NCBI GenBank assembly: GCA_965223835.1
Contig: CBDCXQ010000001.1
Location: 1,364,001 to 1,428,000 of the forward strand
Length of the DNA stretch: 64,000 nucleotides
Source: CAVYXZ01 sp965223835
GTDB lineage: Bacteria > Chloroflexota > Anaerolineae > Aggregatilineales > Phototrophicaceae
Direction: 5' to 3'
Numbering within the stretch: position 1 is the first letter of the stretch; each line of letters opens with the position of its first letter. Under the pieces are notes generated by a model. It ran no database searches. It saw only the letters and a program-made list of their open reading frames with translations, and had not been told where the DNA came from. Of the stretch, positions 25,703 to 33,561 are shown piece after piece. The translations under genes were made by a program, and so were the position numbers.

Positions 25703-26664
25703 ATATTGTCTGTCTGGTTGGCGGTGTTGGTGGGGCCAAACTGGCGCACGGTCTGGCACAGGTGCTGGAACCAGGTCAACTTACTGTGATCGTGAATACG
25801 GGTGATGATTTCTGGCATTATGGGCTGCGCATTTGTCCCGATCTGGATACCGTTATGTATACGCTGGCGGGGCTGGTTGATCCGGTAAATGGCTGGGGAA
25901 TAGCAGACGACAGCGCCAACATGCTCAGTGCATTGGGTCGTTATGGCGAGGCAACCTGGTTCGGCCTCAAAGATCAGGATCTGGCGACACATCTGCTGCG
26001 AACTCAGTGGTTGAACGCTGGTCAGCGCCTGACTGAAATTACACAGGAATTGACCCGCCGACTGAATATTCCGCACACCATTTTGCCGATGACGGACGCT
26101 CCGGTGGCAACGCTGGTGGATACAGTTGAACAGGGTGAACTGGCGTTTCAAGTCTATTTTGTGCGGGAACGCTGGCAGCCCACCGTCAAAGGGCTACGGG
26201 TTGCTGGTATCGAAGCGGCGACCATGAGTGCTGAAGTACAAGCGGCGCTAACACAGGCTGATGTGATATTATTTGGGCCGTCGAATCCCTGGCTATCCAT
26301 CATGCCGATCTTATCTGTGCCGGGAATGCGTGATCTGCTGCGAGACCGTCAGATTCCAGTGGTGGCGCTTACCCCCATTATTCAGGGGGCAGCCGTTAAG
26401 GGTCCTGCTAGTAAACTTATGGCAGAATTAGGGTATAAACAATCAGCCGAATCGATAGTGAATTACTACAAGGATGTGCTCACAGGCTTTGTGTATGATA
26501 AGCGGGACATTGAACTCAGCCTGAAGCAGGTTAAAAGCGTTGCGTTGGACACCTTGATGAAGACCCATGCTGATCGTATCCGGCTAGCCCATGAAATCCT
26601 TGATTGGATTGCGATGTGGCATGTATTCGATTGGCGGCCTGTGAGTCCGCAGCCGGAACGCTAA
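25693..26664 (+). CDS. cofD: 2-phospho-L-lactate (or PEP) transferase
   Basis: The 323-residue protein joins the phosphoenolpyruvyl or lactyl guanosine intermediate to the deazaflavin Fo. Typical are the N-terminal LVGGVGGAKLAHGLA, VNTGDDFWHYGLRICPDLDTVMYTLAG (about residues 34-60) and GPSNPWLSIMPIL; also TPIIQGAAVKGPASKLM. It overlaps the nitroreductase gene by 10 bases, confirming the operon. No cofG/cofH for Fo synthesis is in the window. Confidence 0.95.
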   Translation: MALNIVCLVGGVGGAKLAHGLAQVLEPGQLTVIVNTGDDFWHYGLRICPDLDTVMYTLAGLVDPVNGWGIADDSANMLSALGRYGEATWFGLKDQDLATHLLRTQWLNAGQRLTEITQELTRRLNIPHTILPMTDAPVATLVDTVEQGELAFQVYFVRERWQPTVKGLRVAGIEAATMSAEVQAALTQADVILFGPSNPWLSIMPILSVPGMRDLLRDRQIPVVALTPIIQGAAVKGPASKLMAELGYKQSAESIVNYYKDVLTGFVYDKRDIELSLKQVKSVALDTLMKTHADRIRLAHEILDWIAMWHVFDWRPVSPQPER

Positions 26665-26747
26665 TTAGGTCGTGCTTCGCTAAATGACAAGAGTAGAAAG
26701 GAGTGTGTGCGTCAGTCGATTTCTCACTCGCGCACAACCATAATTTT

Positions 26748-27386
26748 ATGAGTACCTGGGCAATTATTCCTGTTAAACCGTTGAATCGAGCCAAGAGTCG
26801 CCTGGCAGCAGTGCTGACACCGGACCAGCGTCGTCACCTGGCCGAGACGATGTTCCGTCATGTGCTAGAAGTTGTGAGCACCGTGCCGCAGATCTGGGGG
26901 GTGTTGGTCATCAGCCGCGATTCAAGAGCGTTGGCGATTGCCCGCGACTATAATGCAAAAACGGTTCAGGAGACCGGTACTCCCGAATTGAATTCGGCCC
27001 TGACGCGGGCAACGCAGGTTATTCAGAGCTGGGGAGCAGAGTCGGTGTTGGTGTTGCCGGCAGACTTACCGCTGGTTACGCCGACAGACATTACGAATAT
27101 TATTAGTCTGGGACGTTCAACGCCCGCAATCGTCATGGCGACGGATCAAAACAATGATGGGACAAACGCGCTGTTCATGCGCCCGCCCGGTGTGATTGAC
27201 TACGCTTATGGCAAGGGGAGTTACGCCCGACATCATCACCTGGCAGAGTCGCAGGGCATTGACGTGCTGACTTATTATTCCGATCAAATCGCCCTCGATA
27301 TTGATGTTTCCGATGATCTGGCTGAATATCAGCGGTTGGCGGGACGGTCGGATAAAGCACCACTGAACCTTTTTGTTTCGGATTAA
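26748..27386 (+). CDS. cofC: 2-phospho-L-lactate/PEP guanylyltransferase
   Basis: The 212-residue nucleotidyltransferase activates PEP or 2-phospholactate with GTP in F420 synthesis. Seen are WAIIPVKPLNRAKSRLAAVL (about residues 3-22), VLPADLPLVTPTDI, the NNDGTNALFMRPPG segment and ALDIDVSDDL. The ATG at 26748 starts the family-like N terminus; a frame open to 26703 is not needed. It follows cofD by 83 bases and precedes an F420-using oxidoreductase. Confidence 0.92.
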   Translation: MSTWAIIPVKPLNRAKSRLAAVLTPDQRRHLAETMFRHVLEVVSTVPQIWGVLVISRDSRALAIARDYNAKTVQETGTPELNSALTRATQVIQSWGAESVLVLPADLPLVTPTDITNIISLGRSTPAIVMATDQNNDGTNALFMRPPGVIDYAYGKGSYARHHHLAESQGIDVLTYYSDQIALDIDVSDDLAEYQRLAGRSDKAPLNLFVSD

Positions 27387-27407
27387 GACACCGCTTGGAG
27401 AATTCTT

Positions 27408-28415
27408 ATGGCTGATCGTGTGGCGCTTTATTTGCAGGATGCGCACTCCCTGCAGGATGCAATTCAATATGTTCAGTATGCCGAGTCACAGGGCTTTGAG
27501 GCCGTTTGGCAAGCAGAAAGTCGGCTGGTGCGGGATGCAATCGTCCCGATGGCGGCGTTTGCGGCGACCACCCGGCACATCAAGATTGGCTCTGGTGTTA
27601 TCAACAACTGGACACGCAACGCGGCGGTCATCGCGGCGACGTTTTTGACGCTTGATGATCTCGCGCCAGATCGCATCATGTGTGGTATTGGTGCCTGGTG
27701 GGATCCACTGGCGCAGAAGGTTGGCATCACGCGCAGTAAAAACCTGTTAGCGATGCGCGAAGTAGTGACCGTTGTTCGCCAGCTTTTGGCCCGCGAACGA
27801 GTCACGTTTCAGGGCGAGTTCGTCAATCTCGACGACGTTGAACTCGATGTCGTTCATGGGCGTAAAGACCCGCGTAATGTGCCCATCTATATCGGGGCAA
27901 CCGGTCCGCAGATGATGACGTTGACTGGCGAGATTGCCGATGGTGTGGTCCTGAATTATCTGGTTTCCCCGGCCTATAACGTGGCGGCGATGGAGCGCCT
28001 GGAAAAAGGTGCCAAAGTTGCCGGACGTTCGTTGGAGTCAATTGATCGTCCACAATTAGTGGTTTGCTCGGTTGACAATGATCGGAAAAAAGCGCTGGAC
28101 GGTGCCCGTAAACTCGTAACGCAGTATCTGGGTCAGCAGCCGCACATCATGAAGGCCAGCGGCGTGAGCCAGGAATTGCTCGATGAAATCGGTCAGGTGC
28201 TGACATGGCCGGCAACTGAAGAACAGATTGAAGAAGCGATGCGACTGGTACCGGATGACGTCGTGCAGATGATTACCGCCTCTGGTTCACCCGCCGAGGT
28301 ACGGGCTAAGGTCCGTGAATATGTCGCCAATGGCGCGACCTGCCCGATTCTGTACCCACTGGGGCCGGATGTTGAATTCATGATCGACACTTTCGCTGAT
28401 GGGTATTCCCATTAG
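27408..28415 (+). CDS. LLM class F420-dependent oxidoreductase (Mer-like)
   Basis: The 335-residue luciferase-like monooxygenase-fold protein has EAVWQAESRLVRDAIVPMAAFAATT, IKIGSGVINNWTRNAAVIAAT and YIGATGPQMMTLTGEIADGVVLNYL, the pattern of methylenetetrahydromethanopterin reductase and related F420 enzymes. True methane-type Mer activity is not implied. Its place at the end of the F420 operon supports F420 rather than FMN as cofactor. Confidence 0.88.
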   Translation: MADRVALYLQDAHSLQDAIQYVQYAESQGFEAVWQAESRLVRDAIVPMAAFAATTRHIKIGSGVINNWTRNAAVIAATFLTLDDLAPDRIMCGIGAWWDPLAQKVGITRSKNLLAMREVVTVVRQLLARERVTFQGEFVNLDDVELDVVHGRKDPRNVPIYIGATGPQMMTLTGEIADGVVLNYLVSPAYNVAAMERLEKGAKVAGRSLESIDRPQLVVCSVDNDRKKALDGARKLVTQYLGQQPHIMKASGVSQELLDEIGQVLTWPATEEQIEEAMRLVPDDVVQMITASGSPAEVRAKVREYVANGATCPILYPLGPDVEFMIDTFADGYSH

Positions 28416-28499
28416 GCAATTCCCATATTAGGATTAGCTATTGATCGCTAGGGGCGCTGATGATGCGCCTCTATGTGTTTATGGGCATTGCGTTTTTTG

Positions 28500-31028
28500 A
28501 TGAACTTCACGCGCAATCATCTGACCTGGCTGCTTTGCTGTGTGGTCGCCGGGCTGGTGTTGGTTATCTATGTATCTGCCAGCCGCGCTGCCGGTCGTGG
28601 TGAAATCCTCCTGCCATTGGACGATGTTTACATTCATTTTCAATATGCCAGACAACTGGCAAACGGCCAGCCCTATGTTTATAACCCCGGCCAGCCACCA
28701 ACCTCTGGCGCAACCAGTTTTCTCTATCCTTACGTTCTAGCCATTGGCTACACACTCGGTTTTCAAGGCTTGAATCTTGGCCTGTGGGCCATGCTGATCG
28801 GCGCATTGGCGCTGCTGGGATCGGTGTGGCTGGTCTATTGGCTGGCACGCGAATTTAATGGGCCAGATTGGTTAGCCGTTTTAGTCTCGCTGATTTTCGG
28901 TCTGACCGGGGCCGTGCAGTGGCATTTCATGAGCGGGATGGAAACCGGCCTGATGATGCTGTTCACGCTGGCGACACTGTACGCGGTGGTGACTGACCGG
29001 TTACGCCTGTTTGTGGTTGCGGCCTCGCTGTTGGCACTCACCCGACCGGAAGGTGGAGTTCTGGCGGTGATTGCGGTAGCGGTTGCATATATTCATCGGA
29101 CAAGGTGTACCGTGTCCCTACAAAAGCGTCAACCGATCTGGCTGTTATTACCGATTCTCATGCTGGGTGTCCAGCCGCTGGTGAATCTGCTCGTCACGGG
29201 GTCGGTGGTGGCGTCCGGCAACAGCGCCAAGTCACTCTTAGGCATGGTGCCGTTTTATTGGGATGTGGTACTGGGGCGCATCTGGGACAATTTCAGTCGT
29301 ATGTGGGGCGAATTCGTCACTGGTGTGAGTCCGCGCGAGGGATTGTACATCCCCTTTTTGATTGGCCCGCTGGCATTAGTGGCGCTGGTCATATCGCTGC
29401 TGCGCCGAGATCGTTGGCACGTGAGTCTACTGGTGCTTCTGTGGCTGTTGGCAGGCACGGCGGCGATTGCCACCCTGGACACGGCCTTCTGGCATTTCAA
29501 GCGCTACCAGATGCCGCTGATGGCGTTGTTTTTCCCGCTGGCAGCGTGGGCGCTGACGCAAATCTTTCAACGCAAAGACGCAGCCCCTACGGGAGGCTTC
29601 GCACAGGCGCAAAGTGGGAATTGGGCACGGCACGCTGTACCCCTTCGATACATGATGATTGGGCTTGTTGGGGCAGCCTTAATCATCGTATTGCCTACGA
29701 GCACAGCATTTCTGCATCATTTCGCGTTGAACGTGAATTACGTCTACTTGCAACCGTTTCAGATGGCCCGCTGGTTAGAAGCTAATACGCCGGAAGATGC
29801 GCTGATCGCGGTGCATGATGTCGGCATGATGCGTTACATGGGCGGACGGAATACGCTCGATATGGTCGGCTTGACGACGCCCGGTGCAGCGGCCTACTGG
29901 CGCAATGGTCCCGGCAGCATCGCCGAGTTCCTCATCAAGAATCGCCCTGATTACATCGCGTCTTATGGCAAAGGGCATGGTCTGGGGCTGGGCATGATTG
30001 CGGAGACCAGCATCTACGGCGAATCTTTAGCCGAATTTCCGGTGGAATGGGATGACCATTACAACGTTGCGCTGGCAGCGGATTTTCAGGGAATTTATCA
30101 ACCGGATTGGTCGTTTGTGTCTTCCGATTTTGCAGAAACCTCTCCAAATAGCAATATTCTCAATGTTGCAAATCTGGAATCGGAGGCTGATTTTGAATAC
30201 CAATGGGAAAATCATGAACGATTGCCCGGTTTTCCAACAGACCTGATCGAATTTCGTGTGCCAGAACGGGATAGGAATCTGCCTGCTAACGTAGTACCGG
30301 GCCGCCGTCTGAATGGTTCGGAGATATTTACTATACCAATTGACCCGGATGGTGAAGGCTTGCTGATAGTCAGTTTATTTCATGCTGCCCACCGTGGCAC
30401 ACTAAATGTTTTTTTCAACAATCAACTGATTGATCGCAACTGGATACCAGAGATGCCAGGTCAGATCATATGGGCAGGAACCTATATTCCATCGGAATTG
30501 CTTGACAGTGATGATGTGACCATACGAATTGAACCTGATACTCCTGGAGGGTACTATATGCCTTTAGTTCATATCACGGGCCAAACGGAACTGCACGTTA
30601 TTGAGCGTGATGATGAACCACTGGTTGCCGTTTATCAGAACGGCGCAATTGAGCTGCCTGAATATATAACAAGTTTTGATTCTCGTGGGTTGGTACTCCA
30701 ATTGTTCTGGAACAACAATGGGGAATCGACAGGCGATTATCGGTTTTTTGCCCACCTGTATGACGACATCAATCAGCCGCCGGTTGCACAAGTTGATACT
30801 TATCCCGGTCAAGGGACATTACCACCAGGCAACTGGCTCCCCGGCCCAAATTGGAATTTTGTTGTGGTAGACTTAAGCGATGTTGCGCCGGGGACCTACC
30901 AACTGGCGATTGGCTTTTATGATCCATATACGGGCGAGCGTTTGATGCCGGAAAGCGATCTGTACGACGTCAGCCCGGATGGACGTTTATTTTTAGGCGA
31001 AGTGGACGTTCCCGCAGCGGCTGAATGA
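28500..31028 (+). CDS. Large multi-pass GT-C-type glycosyltransferase with extracellular domain
   Basis: The 842-residue protein has about ten hydrophobic segments in residues 5-420. The first extracytoplasmic loop has LPLDDVYIHFQYARQLANGQPY, matching the acidic loop of lipid-phosphate-sugar-dependent GT-C enzymes. A globular beta-rich region of about 400 residues follows. Such enzymes use undecaprenyl-phosphate sugars at the outer face of the membrane; the GT2 at 18.8 kb could supply them. An in-frame ATG at 28473 is an alternative start; a hairpin at 28450-28472 lies just before it. The outer domain (30.1-30.9 kb) is more AT-rich than the membrane half. Confidence 0.75.
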   Translation: MNFTRNHLTWLLCCVVAGLVLVIYVSASRAAGRGEILLPLDDVYIHFQYARQLANGQPYVYNPGQPPTSGATSFLYPYVLAIGYTLGFQGLNLGLWAMLIGALALLGSVWLVYWLAREFNGPDWLAVLVSLIFGLTGAVQWHFMSGMETGLMMLFTLATLYAVVTDRLRLFVVAASLLALTRPEGGVLAVIAVAVAYIHRTRCTVSLQKRQPIWLLLPILMLGVQPLVNLLVTGSVVASGNSAKSLLGMVPFYWDVVLGRIWDNFSRMWGEFVTGVSPREGLYIPFLIGPLALVALVISLLRRDRWHVSLLVLLWLLAGTAAIATLDTAFWHFKRYQMPLMALFFPLAAWALTQIFQRKDAAPTGGFAQAQSGNWARHAVPLRYMMIGLVGAALIIVLPTSTAFLHHFALNVNYVYLQPFQMARWLEANTPEDALIAVHDVGMMRYMGGRNTLDMVGLTTPGAAAYWRNGPGSIAEFLIKNRPDYIASYGKGHGLGLGMIAETSIYGESLAEFPVEWDDHYNVALAADFQGIYQPDWSFVSSDFAETSPNSNILNVANLESEADFEYQWENHERLPGFPTDLIEFRVPERDRNLPANVVPGRRLNGSEIFTIPIDPDGEGLLIVSLFHAAHRGTLNVFFNNQLIDRNWIPEMPGQIIWAGTYIPSELLDSDDVTIRIEPDTPGGYYMPLVHITGQTELHVIERDDEPLVAVYQNGAIELPEYITSFDSRGLVLQLFWNNNGESTGDYRFFAHLYDDINQPPVAQVDTYPGQGTLPPGNWLPGPNWNFVVVDLSDVAPGTYQLAIGFYDPYTGERLMPESDLYDVSPDGRLFLGEVDVPAAAE

Positions 31029-31071
31029 CGTGGTTTTTGGGCCAACTTGATTGTCGATATACGAGTTTGTT

Positions 31072-31683
31072 GTGAAAATTCTTTGCATTAGTGATACGGT
31101 GATGCCCCAGCTTGAAAGCGCGGTCAATTTGAAGCAGCGTTATGGCGATGTGAGCTTGCTGATTAGCTGTGGGGATATGCCGCTGTCGTACCTCGATTTC
31201 ATCACATCCACGCTGAATGTCCCACTGTTTTATGTGCGTGGTAATCATGATGAGCGTTACATCGAAAAGCCGCCGGGTGGCGAGGATCTGCATCGCCGGG
31301 TGGTGAAATATCAAGGGCTGACCTTCGCCGGGCTGGAAGGCTCGATGCGTTATAACAGGGGCGCAATTCAATATACCAACAGCGTCATGACGACGATGGT
31401 GCTGCAAATGGGGTTGTACATCGGCTGGCGACGCTGGCAGCGGGGTTGTGGGGTGGATGTGCTGGTGGCCCATTCGCCACCCTATGGCATTCATGATAAA
31501 CCTGACCTGGCGCATACCGGCTTCAAAGGTTTTCTGCGCTTCATGGACTGGTATCGTCCGCGTTATTTGTTGCACGGGCATGTGCATACCTGGGACCGCC
31601 GGGAGACTGTACGCACCCAATACCGCAAAACCTGTGTTATGAACATTAACCCGTTCACCCTTTTAGAAATTGATCCCTTATAA
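31072..31683 (+). CDS. Calcineurin-type metallophosphoesterase
   Basis: The 203-residue protein shows the metallophosphatase set: ILCISDT at the N terminus (the motif-I His is replaced: SDT, not DxH), SCGDMPLSYLDF, GNHDERY (about residues 58-64), AHSPPYGIHD and HGHVHTW at the end. It probably hydrolyses a phosphodiester or phosphomonoester. I prefer GTG at 31072, which gives VKILCISD; TTG at 31051 is possible. It is the last gene before the molybdenum hydroxylase set. Confidence 0.85.
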   Translation: MKILCISDTVMPQLESAVNLKQRYGDVSLLISCGDMPLSYLDFITSTLNVPLFYVRGNHDERYIEKPPGGEDLHRRVVKYQGLTFAGLEGSMRYNRGAIQYTNSVMTTMVLQMGLYIGWRRWQRGCGVDVLVAHSPPYGIHDKPDLAHTGFKGFLRFMDWYRPRYLLHGHVHTWDRRETVRTQYRKTCVMNINPFTLLEIDPL

Positions 31684-31713
31684 CGATGTTTCTTAAACCT
31701 CAAAACGCTAAAC

Positions 31714-31735
31714 TGATATACCATTAACGGTATCA
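31714..31735. promoter_or_regulatory. Inverted repeat before the molybdenum hydroxylase genes
   Basis: TGATA-T-ACC and GGTATCA form an imperfect dyad, with perfect ATACC/GGTAT arms at 31718-31722 and 31729-31733 around ATTAAC. It lies directly upstream of the ribosome binding site AAGGTGG of the FAD/2Fe-2S gene and could be an operator. Confidence 0.3.
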
Positions 31736-31749
31736 AAGGTGGTTAATCA

Positions 31750-33159
31750 ATGTGGAAGCAGTATTTCAGCGTTGCCTCAGTTGGTGAAGCGCTCGTGCAT
31801 CTGGCGGAGCACGGCAGCCGGGCGCGGGTGATCGCCGGGGGGACGGATCTTATTCTCGAACTGGAACGCGGCCAGCGCCCCGATGTCGATGTCCTGATCG
31901 ACATCACGCGGGTACCGGGTCTCGATCAAATTACGCTGCGCGGTGATGAGATTCGGCTGGGGCCGCTGGTGACACACAATCATGTGGTCGGCAGTCCGTT
32001 AATTGTCGAGCGGGCGTTGCCGCTGGCACAGGCCTGCTGGGAAGTCGGAGCGCCACAGATTCGGAATCGGGCGACGATTGCTGGCAACCTGATTACCGCA
32101 TCACCGGCCAATGATACGATAACGCCGCTGATCGCCCTGGATGCTGAAGTGACGTTATCATCGACTCGAGGTGAACGCACGGTTCGGTTAGCCGATTTTT
32201 ACACCGGTCTGCGCCAGACGGTGATGCAGCCGGATGAACTGCTGACGGCAATCTCATTTCCGGCGCTGGCTCCTCACGAGCGCGGTATGTTCATGAAACT
32301 GGGACTTCGGCGGGCACAGGCTATTGCGGTTATCAATGTGGCTGTGGTGCTCACATTTGATGAGGACACTGTAACCCGGGCGGCGATCACGCTCGGTAGC
32401 GTAGCCCCAACGATCATGCACGCCACAGTGGCAGAAAAGGCGCTCATTGGCAAAGCGTTGACGCCAGAGGTCATCCGTGAGGCGGCGCGACTGGCCGCGA
32501 CCGCGCCAGAGCCGATTGATGATGTGCGCGGGACCGCTGTCTATCGCACCGAGATGGTCCGGGTACTGATTGGTCGGGTGCTGCGGGCACTGGCCGACAA
32601 CACCCAGGCCGCGAATTGGCCGACGGAACCGGCGATGCTCTGGGGACCGGATGCCGGTATCGTGCGCGAACGATTGCCTGCCAGTCGTTCTCATGCTGCC
32701 GGGCAAACCATCACGGTGACGGTGAATGGGCAGGCACGAGAAATCACCACCGGCCAGGACAAAACATTGTTGCGTTTCCTGCGCGAAGATGTCGGGTTGC
32801 CAGGAACCAAAGAGGGCTGTGCTGAGGGTGAATGTGGGGCGTGCACGGTGTTTCTGGATGGTGCGGCGGTGATGGCGTGTCTGGTAGCTGCACCCCGGGC
32901 CGACGGCGCGACCATCACGACAATTGAGGGGCTGGGTACTGTGGACCAACTGCATCCCATTCAGTCCGCATTTATTGAACATGGGGCCGTGCAATGTGGC
33001 TATTGTACGCCGGGCTTGCTGATGGCCGGGGCCAAATTGCTGGAAGAACAGCCACATCCAACTCATGAGCAAATTCAGCAGAGCATCACCGGTAATCTAT
33101 GCCGATGTACCGGGTATTACAAAATCATTGAGGCGTTTAGAGCAGCGAGTGAGGGTTAA
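31750..33159 (+). CDS. FAD-binding plus 2Fe-2S fused subunit of a molybdenum hydroxylase
   Basis: The 469-residue protein joins a CoxM/XdhB-type FAD domain at the N terminus (AGGTDLILELERG about 29; RNRATIAGNLITASPANDT about 105-123) to a CoxS/XdhC-type iron-sulfur domain at the C terminus: GCAEGECGACTV (about 356), CGYCTPG (about 416) and NLCRCTGY (about 449). It would pass electrons from the molybdenum subunit encoded at 35.4 kb. The order FAD then 2Fe-2S is the reverse of that in E. coli-like XdhA (2Fe-2S then FAD). AAGGTGG precedes the ATG. Two further genes lie between it and the large subunit. Confidence 0.93.
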   Translation: MWKQYFSVASVGEALVHLAEHGSRARVIAGGTDLILELERGQRPDVDVLIDITRVPGLDQITLRGDEIRLGPLVTHNHVVGSPLIVERALPLAQACWEVGAPQIRNRATIAGNLITASPANDTITPLIALDAEVTLSSTRGERTVRLADFYTGLRQTVMQPDELLTAISFPALAPHERGMFMKLGLRRAQAIAVINVAVVLTFDEDTVTRAAITLGSVAPTIMHATVAEKALIGKALTPEVIREAARLAATAPEPIDDVRGTAVYRTEMVRVLIGRVLRALADNTQAANWPTEPAMLWGPDAGIVRERLPASRSHAAGQTITVTVNGQAREITTGQDKTLLRFLREDVGLPGTKEGCAEGECGACTVFLDGAAVMACLVAAPRADGATITTIEGLGTVDQLHPIQSAFIEHGAVQCGYCTPGLLMAGAKLLEEQPHPTHEQIQQSITGNLCRCTGYYKIIEAFRAASEG

Positions 33160-33164
33160 ACATC

Positions 33165-33557
33165 ATGATGGAACTAAAAGATTATAAAGAGCCGGAAGCC
33201 AAGCGACGGGGGATGTGGCCCGTTTATGGCTTGTTGATGGCGATTGCATTAGGGGCGATCTCTTATGTGGCTGCACCTGAATTGCTGAAGTTCGTTCGCC
33301 AACGGTCGCCCAGCTTTAATATTGGTACGCTCAGTGAGCAAGAGGTAGAATTGTTTTTCGCAGGCATCATCTTTCTGGTTCTGCTATCATTTGCGACGTT
33401 AATCATCGCGGCAGCGGTCCCCAAGAAGAAGAGCGATGTGAAAGATACAGATCTGGTCAAGGAAAAGAAATTGATCGAAGCGGAACGCCGTGCCCATCGT
33501 AAACGTCAGTTGGAAATGCAGCGTAAGACTCGCGAGCAAAATCGCCGATTAGAGTGA
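33165..33557 (+). CDS. Two-segment membrane protein of unknown function
   Basis: The 130-residue protein has hydrophobic segments at about residues 17-40 and 63-86, then a highly charged C-terminal helix (KKKSDVKDTDLVKEKK; RRAHRKRQLEMQRK) probably in the cytoplasm. No family recognised. It starts 5 bases after the iron-sulfur/FAD gene and ends 4 bases before the next, so it is part of the hydroxylase operon and may anchor or assemble that complex. Confidence 0.75.
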   Translation: MMELKDYKEPEAKRRGMWPVYGLLMAIALGAISYVAAPELLKFVRQRSPSFNIGTLSEQEVELFFAGIIFLVLLSFATLIIAAAVPKKKSDVKDTDLVKEKKLIEAERRAHRKRQLEMQRKTREQNRRLE

Positions 33558-33561
33558 GTTT

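Noticed and set aside
28450..28472. Hairpin AGGGGCGC/GCGCCTCT as a terminator after the LLM gene
   Set aside because: No T tract follows; it lies directly before the possible GT-C start codons and may be only a leader structure.
29105..29785. Plus-strand frame of 226 codons inside the GT-C gene
   Set aside because: Out-of-frame shadow; lacks hydrophobic segments or domains, while the host frame is continuous.
32254..33072. Minus-strand frame of 272 codons opposite the FAD/2Fe-2S gene
   Set aside because: Antisense shadow with Arg/His-rich composition; the coding frame has three iron-sulfur motifs.
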